NCBI GenBank assembly: GCA_905221605.1
Contig: CAJNDS010002852.1
Span: 126,001 to 186,000, forward strand
Length of the DNA stretch: 60,000 nt
Source: Symbiodinium natans
Taxonomy: Eukaryota > Sar > Dinophyceae > Suessiales > Symbiodiniaceae
Direction: 5' to 3'
The notes under the pieces are model-generated. The model had not been told where the DNA came from, made no database searches, and was given only the letters and a program-made list of their open reading frames with translations. The translations under genes were made by a program, and so were the position numbers. Below are positions 12,561 to 24,600 of this stretch, one piece after another. The first letter of the stretch is position 1, and every line of letters begins with the position of its first letter.

Positions 12561-12864
12561 CTTTTCGGGAGCTTTGGGGCCATAATCTTTGACTGTGCTC
12601 TGAGTGGCTGACTTGTTGTTGGCTGTTTCAGATGACTTCGTGGAGGGATGAAATGTTTCGGCAGGGAATTGGCGCATGCTCTTGGAGCCACCGCTCAACG
12701 AACTCCTTCAGCATGGTGGCAACCCAATCTAACGACCCAAACGCGTCAGTCAGAAAAATCCAAGGAGTCAGTCAGAAAGCGCGAACGTAGAAAATGAAGA
12801 GGGCCAGTGCGAAACGCAAGGAGCTTCGAACCGTCAAACGCAGCCGCGAGCGGATCAGAAGAAA

Positions 12865-13175
12865 TGTATGGGGCAAGTGGGCAAGTGGGGCAAGTGTGGC
12901 ATGGGGCAAGCGGCACGTGCCCCCCTCCATCCTTGTTTTTGGATACGTATTCTCGAATGCTTGGGGCTCTTCTGCAGTGCTCCCCGAGGCCCCACCCCTG
13001 CTTCCCCGCTCCGGCTGGATAAGTGGGGCCAGTGGGGCAACTGGGCCAAGGCCACAAATGGGGCAAAATGAGCAAATGGGGGCAAGTGGGGCCGGTGGCA
13101 CATATCGGCTTCTGCTTCCAGGCCAGGAACAAGGTAGGGCAAGTGGGGCAAGTGGCAGGCATCAGTTAGCGGTGC
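12865..13175 (+). repeat. GGGGCAAGTG-type G-rich repeat
   Basis: The phrase TGGGGCAAGTGGGGCAAGTG and variants occur at 12868-12910, 13020-13100 and 13135-13155, around a less repetitive centre. Runs of three to five G at regular spacing could fold as G-quadruplexes. The same word reappears at 21540-21640 with an inverted partner. Open frames over it (Gly/Ala/Ser-rich or Pro/His-rich) are repeat artefacts. Confidence 0.7.
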
Positions 13176-14053
13176 CGGTTTCCATGCACGCTGTGACATC
13201 AAGTGGTACTGCAAACGCTGGGCAGGTTGGTGCTGATTAAGAATCTGATGTCGATGCTGCAAAATCAAGAGGCCACCCTTTCTCTTTGCTTGGGTTCACT
13301 TTGCCAAAGCAGTTCAGCTCAAAGGCGGCTGCAACTGTGCTCATCTGATGTGCGCTCGCACCATGCAATTCAGGCTGCAAGCATTTCACCAGCATGACTC
13401 TTACAATTGTACCCTTCTGCGGAAACTGATGTTCACAAGGGCAACTATTGCAGAAATGCTAACGCTGCAGAAGATGGTACGAATGGGCGTTTCCCAGACG
13501 CACCTTAAACCTCCATTGAGGGTGGACTACATGGCTTGGATTGTCATCCATGCTTGCCTATCGGACACGTTGGAGGGGTGGGGGGGTGCTTGACTGTTGC
13601 AACCCTGTAGATCGCGGCCACACATGCTTGGCCAACTTGAACTGGAATGGTGCATCTCTGTTCTTGCCATGCAGCCGAGTATGGGATCCAATGAGTGGGG
13701 TCTCAGCTTGAAGCTGGCCGAAAGATAATGTTTAATTGAGCTGGTCAGAAAATCTGGACTTCAGCTTGATGCCTCAGTCAGACAGTGCAAAAGGCCTTCG
13801 AGATGGGTCGCCAGTAGGTCTGTAACTTCCACACTTTTGTGCAAGATGCAGTCCGCTTCAGCCTGCGATGCATACCTGCTACCTGGAATTACTGGACCAG
13901 AGTGTTTTCCAGCCACCGGCTTTGGGGTGGGAGCCTCCGATTCGCTGAGCCCATTTGCCAGGCACTGCAACTCTTTGCAGACCTTACATGCTTTGATTCA
14001 GTTTGCGAGGCCTCTATGATTTTGATTTTTAAATTCGTGGCAAGGCTACCGAG
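13176..14053. other. Non-coding stretch between exon sets
   Basis: I see no supportable gene. If sets A and B belong to one gene this would be intron; if they are tandem gene copies it is intergenic. Confidence 0.4.
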
Positions 14054-14495
14054 GGCACCATGGACGTGACAATGGGGAGCATTGCGCCTACGGGGCTGAA
14101 GGGGAAGCTCGCTGCCCTCGAGGCGCAGCCCCGGCGCATGGCATGCGATGGGGTTGCAACGAAACAGAAGCAACCTGTTCAAAAGATGGTCCAAGCGTGA
14201 TCGGCAGTTGCTGGTCAGGATTTCATCTCCATGCAGAATGAAGAGCTGGCTGCGCAACGTCAGGACCTGGGGGACCAGGGAATCCTCGTACCTTGAGCTC
14301 CACCGCTGCAAATACCGCTGCTTGGGCAGGAAATTGAGAGCCTCCGTGGTGACAAGGCCGGCATCGAGGCCTGGTGTTAGTGTCAGCGGCACGGAAGGCA
14401 GACGTGATTCGCGCCACGTGCTGCCAGGAACACTATCAGGGACAGCTGCAGGAGCTCAAGAAGACCATGGTCGGGGACGTGCAGCGCCTTCAGGA
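14054..14495 (+). repeat. 442-bp direct repeat, copy B
   Basis: This is an identical copy of 11161-11602, starting 2893 bp downstream in the same orientation. It begins at GGCACCATGG and ends at CTTCAGGA. The flanks differ completely at the 5' side and become merely homologous at exon positions on the 3' side. Confidence 0.9.
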
Positions 14496-15083
14496 GACGT
14501 GGTCAGTGTTGCGTGTGGCACGCACGCACATTGGCAACCATGCAAATCTGGCAGGATGAGGTGAAGCGGCACTTCGCACAACAAAAAGCTGAAAATGCCC
14601 GTGCAGCCGTCGAGTGATTATGGCAACTTGTGCATCGCTGTATGTGGCCTTGAAGCTAGTGAGAGTGATTTTTAACTCTACGTCGCCCGCCTCGGCCGGA
14701 AGAGGACGCAGGAAGCACGGTGGTAGGAGGGGGGGGTGGCAGACAACGCGGAATTTGACGTCCGTCCACTATGGTGGATCCAAATGCCCTCTGGTCCTCT
14801 CGGATCGTCCGATTCCAGGCAACAAAAAAGGGTAGGAAATGAAAAATACTTGAGAATGCTCCCGAAGCTTGTACGGCCTGAGTGCTTTGCGGATATGTCC
14901 ATACTTTGACAGGTCTGCAGCAACAGATCACAACCTTGAAGGGTGAGAAGACGTCAGTTGCTCTTCTTTTCTGTGGGAGCTTGTTCTGCTGGGGGTGGAC
15001 ATGGGTGGACCAACAAGCTGAGGTCCCTCCAGCAGCAGATCTTAGGCCTGCAGAGGCGAATCCAGGAGATCGAAGAGCAGGCC
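14375..15083 (+). CDS. Coiled-coil protein, exon set B (partial, multi-exon)
   Basis: This is the paralogue of exon set A. Exon B1 ends QLQELKKTMVGDVQRLQ near 14493. Exon B2 (14555-14600) gives DEVKRHFAQQKAENA. Exon B3 (14913-14952) gives LQQQITTLKGEKT. Exon B4 (15023 to ~15083) gives SLQQQILGLQRRIQEIEEQ. The introns 14601-14912 and 14953-15022 have GT donors where set A has GC. Joins keep frame: the split codons are C|GT (Arg) and AC|G (Thr). The peptide is identical to set A across exons 2-4, while the DNA differs at 27 silent positions. Function is unknown. It is a tandem gene copy or an internal exon duplication. Confidence 0.65.
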
Positions 15084-16846
15084 GTGGTCCCTGGTACTGC
15101 CAAGCTCTTCCTACGCTTTTTCCCCCCAAAAAATGTGAGTGGATGTAGGCAATTGTAGGTACTCCCCTTAGCCTCTTGAACTTGGTTTCCTGGAGCCTCA
15201 GGTTGGTGCTGACTGAAGCATTGAGGCTCATAAGGCCGTGGGCATCTGGCGACACAGAGCCTGAGTCAGTGAAGTACGCACGGATATGTACACTAAGTAT
15301 TTGGATGTGGGCGTTGAATTTGTTCTGACTGCTGTCACTGCATGCCGGAAAGCATAGACACGAAGTTGTGTTGTTTCGTTCGCGAAATTGCCATGTCGTG
15401 CAGGTGCCGTCTCATGGAGTTGTGAAGCGGCGAAGCAAGTTTCAGGCATGCTCTCAGTGCAGCACCCTGGGCTGTTGCCTTGACAAGCGTGTGCAATATC
15501 GCACCGCAAAAAAAGTATTGGGCAGGTTCATGTTGTGCAATTCAGAACACAACCTTACAAGTAGTACAAGCAGGGCAAGGGGATACATGGTAGGGCTGGT
15601 AGTGTCTGCATCAATGACCTAGCTCCAGACTGGAGCTTTGAGTTTCACGGGCAGTTGGACTTGCCAAGAGTCGCTGTCCATGGCAATGCATGTGAATGAT
15701 GCATGCGAACTGCTCTTGCCTGGGTTCTGTGAACCATGCAGAGCCCAGGCAAACTGGCTTCTCAAGTGTAGGCTTCCGTAGCGCGACTTTCTGTTCAGAC
15801 GAAGGTGGATGAGGTTGCACGCTCGCGGCTGACCCCTCCTGCATCCTGCTCTGTTTGTACTCGTAGTTTAGTGCGATAGCTGTGTCAGGAAGGTAATGCC
15901 TTGCCTCGCAGCTTTTCTGGTTGGAAGCTGACGTTGTGATACGGGGCATCAGACTGTAATGTCTGATGATGCTCTCTTGCAGGCCTGCTTTGTCCTTGAT
16001 GCAGTGTCGCTTGTCCTGCTCAACTTTCTGACAGGTCGGCAAGGCATTGAGCTCACTCAAGCAGAATGAACGCTTCCACGGGGCATCCACCTTGGACATG
16101 TTGTTCCGCTGAGTGTGGCTTCATGGTGCAGCTTCGTGGTGCAGCTTCGTGGTGCACCGTGCTACTTGCATCATTGAGCTGTCTATAGCCGTGGCTTAGG
16201 TCTTGCAGCAGCCGTCAGTGGCGAAGGCACCAATGGCGGCTTTGCCAATGCCTTGCCATTTTTTCTTGGAGATCAATGGCAAAGGCCGTGCGGCACTGGG
16301 CAGGCATAGACCGACTCGCCCCAGAGGACAACAGAACTTCGCACAACATGGAGCTTTGCTGCTAGTTTTGGTCATCTGCATTGTTTAACGATGTTTCAGC
16401 AGAGATTCTCCGTGTTTTTCTAGAGGAGTGTGAAGATTGGCAATCAGATCCGCAGATCATGTTTGTTCTCGCTCCTTGGCACAGATGCATGTGTGGCTCC
16501 CCCTCCTCTCCCTTACTCATCGTAACTCATCGTACTCTCTTGGTGTATGGTTGTGGTGTCCAGGCCGAACTACGCCGTCGGGGCCTTGAACGAAGCATGA
16601 TGTATGCTCATGTAAACCCTTTCTTGAAGCGTTGGAAGGTTTGGAGCATTATTGTCGACAAGCCGGAATGAAGGCAGGATGCTACGTTGACGAGAGATCT
16701 GAGCAGGGATGTCATGGCTTCATATGGCTTCTTCATGATCAGTATTAAGTGTTAGATTCCGCTGCCACGATCATTTGCGGCCCCCGACCTCAACCTCTTA
16801 GGAAGGCTCTCTGATGTTTTTGCTATCTCTCTCTCTCTCACTTTCT

Positions 16847-16885
<39 letters not shown>

Positions 16886-17189
16886 TCTATTGTTGTGACC
16901 GTCGTTTTGCCATGAGCCTCAAAAAGTCATCGCAGAAGTCTCTTGCGTGACATGAACCATGAAGCGACGGTAGCATGGATAGTCGTTGCAGTGTCGTTGC
17001 AGTTGCAGTGGCCTGTACCAGTTCTGGGTTGCAGTAGCACAGCCCAAGAAACAGGTTAGGGTCCAGCGGTCGGTGGTGAAGGCTGGCTCTTGCATCAGGA
17101 GTCCGAAAGTTATGTCTCGTCGCGCATCAGTTTGTAATCAACGGTATTGATCTTGTGTAGCCCGGTATCCTCGTGCGAGAGTTGCATGC
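15084..17189. other. Intergenic stretch
   Basis: No gene can be supported. A triplicated 13-mer (TGCAGCTTCGTGG) lies at about 16129-16165. A CT microsatellite is at 16825-16886. A 162-codon minus frame at 15611-16099 has no recognisable feature. Confidence 0.4.
16825..16886 (+). repeat. (CT)n microsatellite
   Basis: This is an interrupted CT dinucleotide run of about 60 bp, upstream of the AlkB-like gene. Confidence 0.9.
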
Positions 17190-18158
17190 ATGAGGACTGC
17201 CCCTGTGCAGCCTCGCATAACCCTGGCGGATGCCATTGTTCAACTGAAGGCCGCGAGGACACGCTGCATACCACCTGTGGCCGCCACGGACAAAGTGGAA
17301 GAGACGCCTAAGCGGCAGAAGACAGAAGAAGGCACGGCATGCACAGCACCCACGGGTGATCGCAAGGGCATCGACCCTTCAACCAGAACGTGGCAACATG
17401 ATGAGCCTGCACCGGCGAAACTTGCGGGTGACGACTGGGAAGAGCACCGCTCCAAGGTCGGCTTGAAACTAATTGGTGAGATGCAGAAGGATGCAGACCC
17501 ATCTCCGTGGACTTACTTCCTCAAAGATGAGTCCAGGCGGAGCTTCGCAGCCCACCTAAGCAATCCGTTCGGACAGCAAGTGTGTGCATCCTGGTTTGCC
17601 AAAGTGCGGGTTGGTACGAAGTGGCTGCAGCCAAGTTCTTGGTGGGGGCCCTTGCCTCGAAAAACTGCTTGGATGGTTGCGCGAGGATGTACTTGTACAT
17701 ACGAGTATGGTGGCATGGAGGTGCAGCCCACACCTTATCCTGTTTGGATGATCGAACTCATGCAGAGTGTCATGCCTCACTGCGGCCTGGAACAGCTCAG
17801 TGACATGCCTGACAGCTGCAATCTGAATCTGTATGAAGACGGCAAGCAGATGGTCGGCTGGCATGCAGATGATGAGGAGCTTTTCCAGGGTAAGTGCGGG
17901 GACTGTAGGATCATATCCCTATCCCTGGGAGCTCCCCGCCAGTTTGAGCTGGAGCTCAATTGGCCGGGATCAGCTGAGGCGGTTGGTGTTTCCCAGATGC
18001 TTTCCGATGGTGACATCTGCACAATGGAGGGCATGACGCAGAAGCACTTCATGCATCGTGTGCCTGAAGAGGAGGCACCTGTTGGACAACGTATCAACCT
18101 TACTTGGCGATGGATTGCTAAGCACACAGACGCCTGCCAGAAGTCACAGGGGCAGTAG
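17190..18158 (+). CDS. AlkB-family Fe(II)/2-oxoglutarate dioxygenase
   Basis: This intronless 322-aa frame encodes an AlkB-type oxidative demethylase. Known family members remove alkyl groups from DNA or RNA bases using Fe(II) and 2-oxoglutarate. Visible catalytic features are NLNLYEDGKQMVGWHADDE with the iron ligands H225 and D227, the distal ligand H289 in KHFMHRVP, and the 2OG-binding R301 and R307 in RINLTWRW (the family RxNxTxR motif). IISLSLGAPRQFEL at about residue 240 is the jelly-roll strand after HxD. Spacing fits the ALKBH2/ALKBH3 branch. The first ~100 residues are low-complexity, Lys/Thr/Ala-rich and carry TPKRQKTEE, a possible nuclear localisation signal. The first in-frame ATG was chosen; a start further in would spare the fold. 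No intron is needed and the frame closes 12 residues after the fold. Substrate (DNA or RNA) cannot be told from sequence. Confidence 0.92.
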   Translation: MRTAPVQPRITLADAIVQLKAARTRCIPPVAATDKVEETPKRQKTEEGTACTAPTGDRKGIDPSTRTWQHDEPAPAKLAGDDWEEHRSKVGLKLIGEMQKDADPSPWTYFLKDESRRSFAAHLSNPFGQQVCASWFAKVRVGTKWLQPSSWWGPLPRKTAWMVARGCTCTYEYGGMEVQPTPYPVWMIELMQSVMPHCGLEQLSDMPDSCNLNLYEDGKQMVGWHADDEELFQGKCGDCRIISLSLGAPRQFELELNWPGSAEAVGVSQMLSDGDICTMEGMTQKHFMHRVPEEEAPVGQRINLTWRWIAKHTDACQKSQGQ

Positions 18159-21100
18159 GTGCAAGTAGCGGCGCGAGTGAAACAAAATGGCAGATGCTAC
18201 CCAGTCGACGTTTGTTCTGTTTCCGCTTCAGGAGAAATTGCCAGGGGAATAGGACTCCAATAAATGTGCGCGGTATCAGGAAGACTTGCAAGTAGCCGCT
18301 TGCCTGGTTGTCGACATCCCGGCGACAGGTGCCACTGCACACGGTGCTGGCCTGCGAGGATGAGCTGGCTTTGCCCGATGGCCGCTTGGCATGTCTATGC
18401 CCTGCGCGCTTTCTGCAATGCCCCGTCTCTGCATGCAAGCTGTGAAGGCAGGAGGTTGCGCAGTGGTGAACTTGTGGAACCCGCGGTTCAGACCACAGAA
18501 GAGGCCGAATTCAGCTCAACGATGCTTCTGCAGTGCAGGTAGTCGACGATAAGTAGCGAGCGCCAATTAGCGCCAATTAGCGCCACTTAGAAACTTCGGA
18601 CTGGCGAGCAAGTCTGGCGACAGTTTTTAGCACTAGACCTGCTTTTGTTTTCATCCAAGCACAGCATGACAGGACTTGCCAGATCTGCCGCCTGTCGATC
18701 CTCGATCATGGAGGTGGCTGTGGATCCACACCGCTGATCCGAATGGGAAGTCACCGGCAGGAGAACTCTTGTGTGGCAGCTCATCACCATGGCCCGGAGC
18801 CAAAGCGAAAGTCAAACGGACGCTGATGTTCAACTGTTTTGTTCGGTTTGTGCATGAGGTGTTGGCGGCAATCTTGGCACGCATAGGTCCAGCGTGCTTG
18901 TGCCAGCCCGTGCCGCGTGAGGGTCTGAACGAGAGAGTCAGACTCTGCCAGGCGTCTGGTACCAAGAGGAAGAGTTTGCGAAGATGCTGAACGCGACAAG
19001 CGTCGCATCCCTGGGCACTAGCGGAAGACATCAGACGACATCAGAAGACATCGGAGGACATCTGAGGACACTGAGTCTTTAGGAGCGCCTGCAAAGCCTG
19101 CTGAGGCCGAGCTCTGACTTTCTGGGACAAGCTTGCAGACTGAGAAGGGGCCGCTGAGAAGGGGCTGAGCAGGGACGCCGAAGGAAAGCCCCTCTCAATG
19201 ACAGAGATGTTCGCACCAATCCGACAAGCGGCCAGACTCTCTGCAGTGTTCGCTGCATGTGGGCTGCTTAGAATGCAAGGAGCAGTGGCAGTGACCCCCG
19301 AAGTGTCTCATCAAGGATCTCTGCAGGTGGAGGTGCCGCTAAAATGCCGAGACCCATGACAAAAAGCAGCAAAAATGTTGGTGCAGCTGACAATCTCGTG
19401 CAGAACATCTGAACCATGCCTTGCTATGTGGCAGCATTGCTTTCATCAGCTTGAAGACTTCTCGATCGGCTCGACAAGGTTTGCCAACTACGTCCATAAC
19501 TAGTCAGGGTTGAGTCCATCTGAGTTTCATAGTTTCGCAGGCCTGCAAAGGGCATTGACGAGCAGCTTGTGTGACCCATCACCATGCGCCGTCAGTTCTT
19601 GAGTTGTGCAGGATCTTCCGCAGTGTATCCATGGGAAAGAAGTCGAAGGACGGCTGGTGCTCTTTTGCAGCAGCGCGAAGTCTGACACTCGTCGGTTCTT
19701 TTAAGGAGCCCAAGCCAGTGATCGTCAGGGCCTGAGGGCGAAAACATGAGGGCGTAAAGCATGTCTCATCCATGCGCCGAGCGCATTCAAAGCAGAACAG
19801 GTGTCTACAGCAATGGAGTCCATATTGTGCAGCTTGGCCATTGTCTGTGGCTGAGGACCAAGCTCTCTCATGGCTGGCTGTGCTGGCTGGCATCATAGGG
19901 CTGGTATGCCTCATTCCGAAAGTCCCGTCCGAGCCTTGGCTCGCCAGCTTGGATCGCCAGCGGCTTGTGAAGTACGCTCTCGGTGTTCTTTGGCAATACA
20001 GACGCTGCGAGTCATCACAAATTTCTTAGCAGTGCTCAGGTACCGGTACTCCGAGATCTACACAGGATATCATAACAGGCACAGAGAGAAGAGTGCTTTC
20101 GATTTGTTCGTTCTTGTTGTACGTCTCCATTTCGTTTCATCGCTTCCGCACTGTTGCTTTTTGAAATCACCGGTGGCCGCAGCTGTTTCAACTATCTGTC
20201 TGCTATGTTGTGTAATGGTTTGATGCAGATCGTGCAGATTGAAAGGGCACGAAGTCGTCTTTCCGAGGGAGCAGTCCTGCATTGCAGAGGTTTGGAGTCG
20301 TCCGCCGCTACTCTTTGTTCGGAGTCACAAACAAGAATGGACAGATGGCCTCTGCCTAAGTTCAGGGACATAGTGCGTCTCCCTCCATTCAGTTTGGGCT
20401 GGAGCGAGGCATCCTGGTTCAAACTCAAGAGAGATACCTGCGCGAAGATGAAGGCCCGCACTCAACGATTTTGCTGCTAGTTTGGCACTCCTGTTCCCAT
20501 CGGCCCATCATGCCATTCCTTTAATGATGGGAGCAAACTCTCCGCTGATGTGCACCAACAAACTTGTTTGCTGGAAGCATCCTTCGTTTGTCGGTGCTGC
20601 TGTGTTTGCGGATGAATGTGCTTATTGATACGGAATGCATTGATTGACAAGGAGTTTGCGCAAGGCAATCCACTACTGGCCTCGGCCCCAGAATCAAAGC
20701 GGTAGTTGAGGTTGTTTCATGGCTGACGATCGTGAGGTTGTCATATGTGTTTCCTTGCACATGGGGTGGTGATGCTGTTGCTGTTAGGCCGTTGCCGGCA
20801 GCCTAGCAGCGTCACAGTCGAAAGTTGGAGGGGCAGTGGCTGGGTGCCTCTTTTGGGACGTTTGCAAAGCCAGGCGCTGAGCTTCACAGACCCAACTTTC
20901 GGTGCAAGCTGCGTGCTCGTAAGCTTGCTGCAAAACTGGCTCATTCTTTCGCTCATTTCAACCACAGGCGCAGATGAACGTGCGATGCATGGAGTACACC
21001 ACGATGTCCATCATCAGCCCCTGGACGGGGATGTTCATGTTTTGCATCCCTGGACCATTTTACGTTCCGGGATTTATTGCACTGTTGCATAGATGGAAAT

Positions 21101-21540
21101 TGGTCGTTTTTCGCTTCCTCGGTCGTCAGCTAGTGCTGGTCAGGGATCCACGATCGGCCGAGAGCACAGGGCCATTAACGGCAGCAGCAGTTCACCGACA
21201 GCTGCCAGCCTGATGATCACAGAATAGCGCCTTACCAGTCCGCCTCATTCATCAGAAGTGCCCCGAAACTGTCTTGCACCCCGTCAAAGGGACCAGTGGA
21301 TAACACGCGTATTTTCATGCAGAGGAACGAAAGATAAGCTTATTGGTTTCTATGAGATTTCTCGCATCATTAAAGTTCACTGTCACTGATCCGATATGTC
21401 GTTTGTGCGAAATGAAAGGGCACGATCCCTCCTTGCGGGCATCCCTCAGAGACAACCCCCGCAGCCAGTCCACATTCCTTACGCTCCTACGTACTACAGT
21501 AGTATTACGGTATATCCAGCGGCAACCACGAACGTTCTAT
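18159..21540. other. Intergenic stretch
   Basis: No gene can be supported. A short 11-bp repeat (AGCGCCAATT) x3 lies at 18560-18590. A 12-bp repeat (AGAAGACATC/GGAGGACATC) x5 lies at 19022-19072. A frame at 20974-21145 reads as hydrophobic peptide (FCIPGPFYVPGFIALLH) and could be an exon, but nothing fixes its ends. Confidence 0.4.
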
Positions 21541-21645
21541 GTTCACTTGCCTTGCTTCACTGCCTTGCCCCACTTGCCGTTCCCCATTTGCCCCTGGCCC
21601 CCTCTCCCCTTCCCCCGAGTGGGGCAAGTGGGGCAAGGGGCCTGC
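21541..21645 (+). repeat. CTTGCCCCAC repeat with perfect 16-bp inverted repeat
   Basis: CCTTGCCCCACTTGCC at 21563-21578 is the exact reverse complement of GGCAAGTGGGGCAAGG at 21623-21638, with a 44-nt C-rich loop. The same word family fills 12865-13175. Confidence 0.75.
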
Positions 21646-24600
21646 GTTCAGCCCTCCGCCGCGCTCGCTACTTGTCAGTTCGTGCAATGTGACGCAGTTG
21701 TGGCTATCAGGTTTCCCCCCCCGCCCGTCACCCAAAGACGCGTGGCAGCTCATTGCTAGATTTGGAAGCCTAGATCGCTTCATGCAGCAATTCACAGAGT
21801 TCACCATCAATATATCTGGACATGCGTAGGAAGCTTACCAGCTGGAGAGACCGGTCCAAATAGTTTTTGATTTGGTGTCAGGGCTTGGATCAAGGTCATA
21901 CAGTGTTGCTTTTGCCCAGAAGACAAGGCCTGATTGCCATGCTCTTCCAGCTTGGTGGAGGCCAGTGTCTGTCGCAGTGTGCTGTGTGATCCTATGTCTC
22001 AGCGTACATCACTCAGCCACTGATCAGTTGGTTGCCTGCTCTGCGTTCCCATGATGCTCAACAGCGAAGATGACACGGGGAAGGAGAAGAAGGACCGAGT
22101 GAAAACCAGACCTCTGGGCGAGTGAGTGATTCTGTGCTCATCGTCAGCGTGCCGTGTGCGCAGGGCGCCAAAAAAGAGAAGGCCAAGAAGTCGGCTATGG
22201 CAGCGACCATGAACGTCACCATTGCGGGTTGTTTGCCCACGACCTATTGGATTTATTGAAGCTGGTTACAGCAGCTGAATCCAACAACCCATATACGAAA
22301 TAGTTTGCATTCTCAGGCTTCCTTTCATTTCCTGGGCGATGTACATGGGGCATGTCCCTTAGATGCTTGTGCAATTTTGCTGCTGTTCACAAGACTTGCT
22401 GCTTAGGTGTACGGACAGCATGTTTCACACGTTCAAAACAAAAGAGCTTTGGCCTCAGAACGCCTCTTTTGATTGCCTTTGATCCGTTTGCGGCTTTGGG
22501 CTTGGTGTGTTTGTGTGTGAGGGCGTATGCCTACGCTTACAGCTATATCGGGTCCTACATTGCAGTGACTGGCGATTTTCTCGCCCTCATTGGCCCAGAG
22601 CTTAGGACCTGAGTCAATTATGCTGTTGCGGATAGGTTCTGCAGCATGTGCAGCTCATGTGAAGTCTCAAGGAATAGTCTGTGCTTGGCGCCGATGGAGC
22701 AAGTTTGGACAGGAGCAATACGCCAAGTGGCATGGCATGGCTTGTGTGGACCATGCGGACCCATGCGGACCATGCGGCCTTTGAGAGGACAAAGATGACG
22801 ATGAGGGCGATGCTGCGGCCAATGCGAGCATGCCGACGGAGCGCGGCGAACCGATGGCTTGTTATGATGGTAGCAAGATTGAAGCATGTCATGTCGATCA
22901 GCCATTTGCAGTGTTGCAGGACCCAATGTTCTGCACTTACGGCTCCCAGGAGCATGCATCCTCCAGTTCAACAAGCAAAACATGTCAACTTGGCTAAGGG
23001 CAGGCATGCCTCCTGGGGGTGCGCCGGGCATGTCGACCCTTAGTTCTCGCGCGTGTATGTAGCTGCAATACATGTCTGGATGGATGGCACGCCACTGCAC
23101 CCGAGGCCTCCGCCCATGCCGCCTCCATCTTGAGCTCATGCGAATGTGCACCCGGCTCGAAAACGACTTGCGTGCGCGTGGTTCCTTTGAGTTCGCGTAG
23201 GCAGGAACGCTCTTGTCATCTCTTGTCCCATTCGCTCTTGCCACTTGGGGGAGCACTTTGTTGCACGTAAGGACTAGGCATGACTAGGCCCTGGTAGGCA
23301 TATGTAGGCGTTGCCAAATCTGTGTGGGTATAGAGTTTATGCAGTGCCCCCGCCAGCAACGACTCCGGGATACGCCCAAACCTGTCAAGCACAGTATGGT
23401 CAGCCCATGTGCAATGGCAAAGCCCTGTTCGTCTGCCAGAATCAACAAATGCGACAACTGCAGGGAGCGATGCGCGGCAGCTAGCAATAGATGCACCGCC
23501 GTTTTGAAGTTCGGAGAGGAGCTGAACCACGATCACCGTGTCTGCACTGGACATTGAGTCTGGACGGCAACCGAGCACAACCCCTGAGCTCCAGAAACGC
23601 CTTATGGACAAGAAAGTTTGCATCCGACACAAAGCATCTGAAAACGAACGCTGTGCCGTTGCAAAAGGCTGCTCAAGACATGTCTAGCCATGCTCGCTCG
23701 GCACCTGCCGTGACACTGACCCTCTCCTGATTTCGTGCCGCAATGCCAACTTCGGACGTGCAACGCAGCTTCCTCAGCGACAGACTTGTCGCTTGACTTC
23801 AGAACCGCGCGCCAGTCAGATGCCAGAAGGCCACACTTACAGGCGCAGGCAGTGAAACTATCGGGAACGGCGGCTAGTTACACACAGTTCACTGCGTTGA
23901 CGCAAGACCAAACAAGTCATTGGCTTGTCGAATCCACCTGTTCCACGTCCACAGCTGGAGGAAATCAGGATGCCTTGCCTGCACACCCGGGCCTGCGCAG
24001 CCTGCCTGATCCTTCCGCCGCTGACCTGCAAATTAGGCGCCGCGTGTCGCTCATGTAATACGCCGCAAGCAGCCCTCTCAGCAAAGAGGCTTGCCAACGA
24101 AAGACCATGTGTCATGGTCAGAGTCAAGAGCAACATGATGCCAAAGGCGAGCATATGATTCGAAACGACTTCCTCTGGTCACGTCTCGCATACAGAAGCT
24201 GCGGGGCACGCCGTGCCAACAAATGCAATTTTCGGCCAGATGGTTCGCATGCTGCCGTTACATCGCCAGCGTCCGGGTTTCGCCTCCAAAGATGCTCCTG
24301 CTCCGAACAAGTAACACAGGTTATCATACGTTCCACGTTCAATTGCACGGCTGGCCCAGTGGCGAAACATGTGGCCCAACACCGCAATCACTGGACCAAG
24401 TCTTGGACTACCTCACCTCGCCGTTAAGATGGCCAGCTTGCACGCCGAACCCGCACGCGCGCTGCGAGGAACTGCGACTGCTTCTGGGCCTTTGAGCATT
24501 GCGTTTGCGACGCCAAGGCCTTTCTGGCGGGGCGATGCGTAACACATGGAATGGTTAGCGGTTAGCGGCAAATAGCGGCAAAAGCAACGGCATGGACAAT

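Noticed and set aside
12746-13268. Several 109-148-codon frames over the G-rich repeat
   Set aside because: Pro/Leu/Ala/His- or Gly/Ala/Ser-rich artefacts of GGGGCAAGTG repeats on both strands.
11089-14392. 136- and 167-codon minus frames over the 442-bp repeats
   Set aside because: Antisense of the coiled-coil exons; the plus-strand exons are supported by synonymous-only divergence.
15611-16099. 162-codon minus frame
   Set aside because: It has no domain, no repeat structure and ordinary composition for a chance frame; opposite to the gene strand. It cannot be supported.
22618-23256. 212-codon minus frame
   Set aside because: His/Met/Arg-rich chance frame without recognisable order, overlapped by plus frames.
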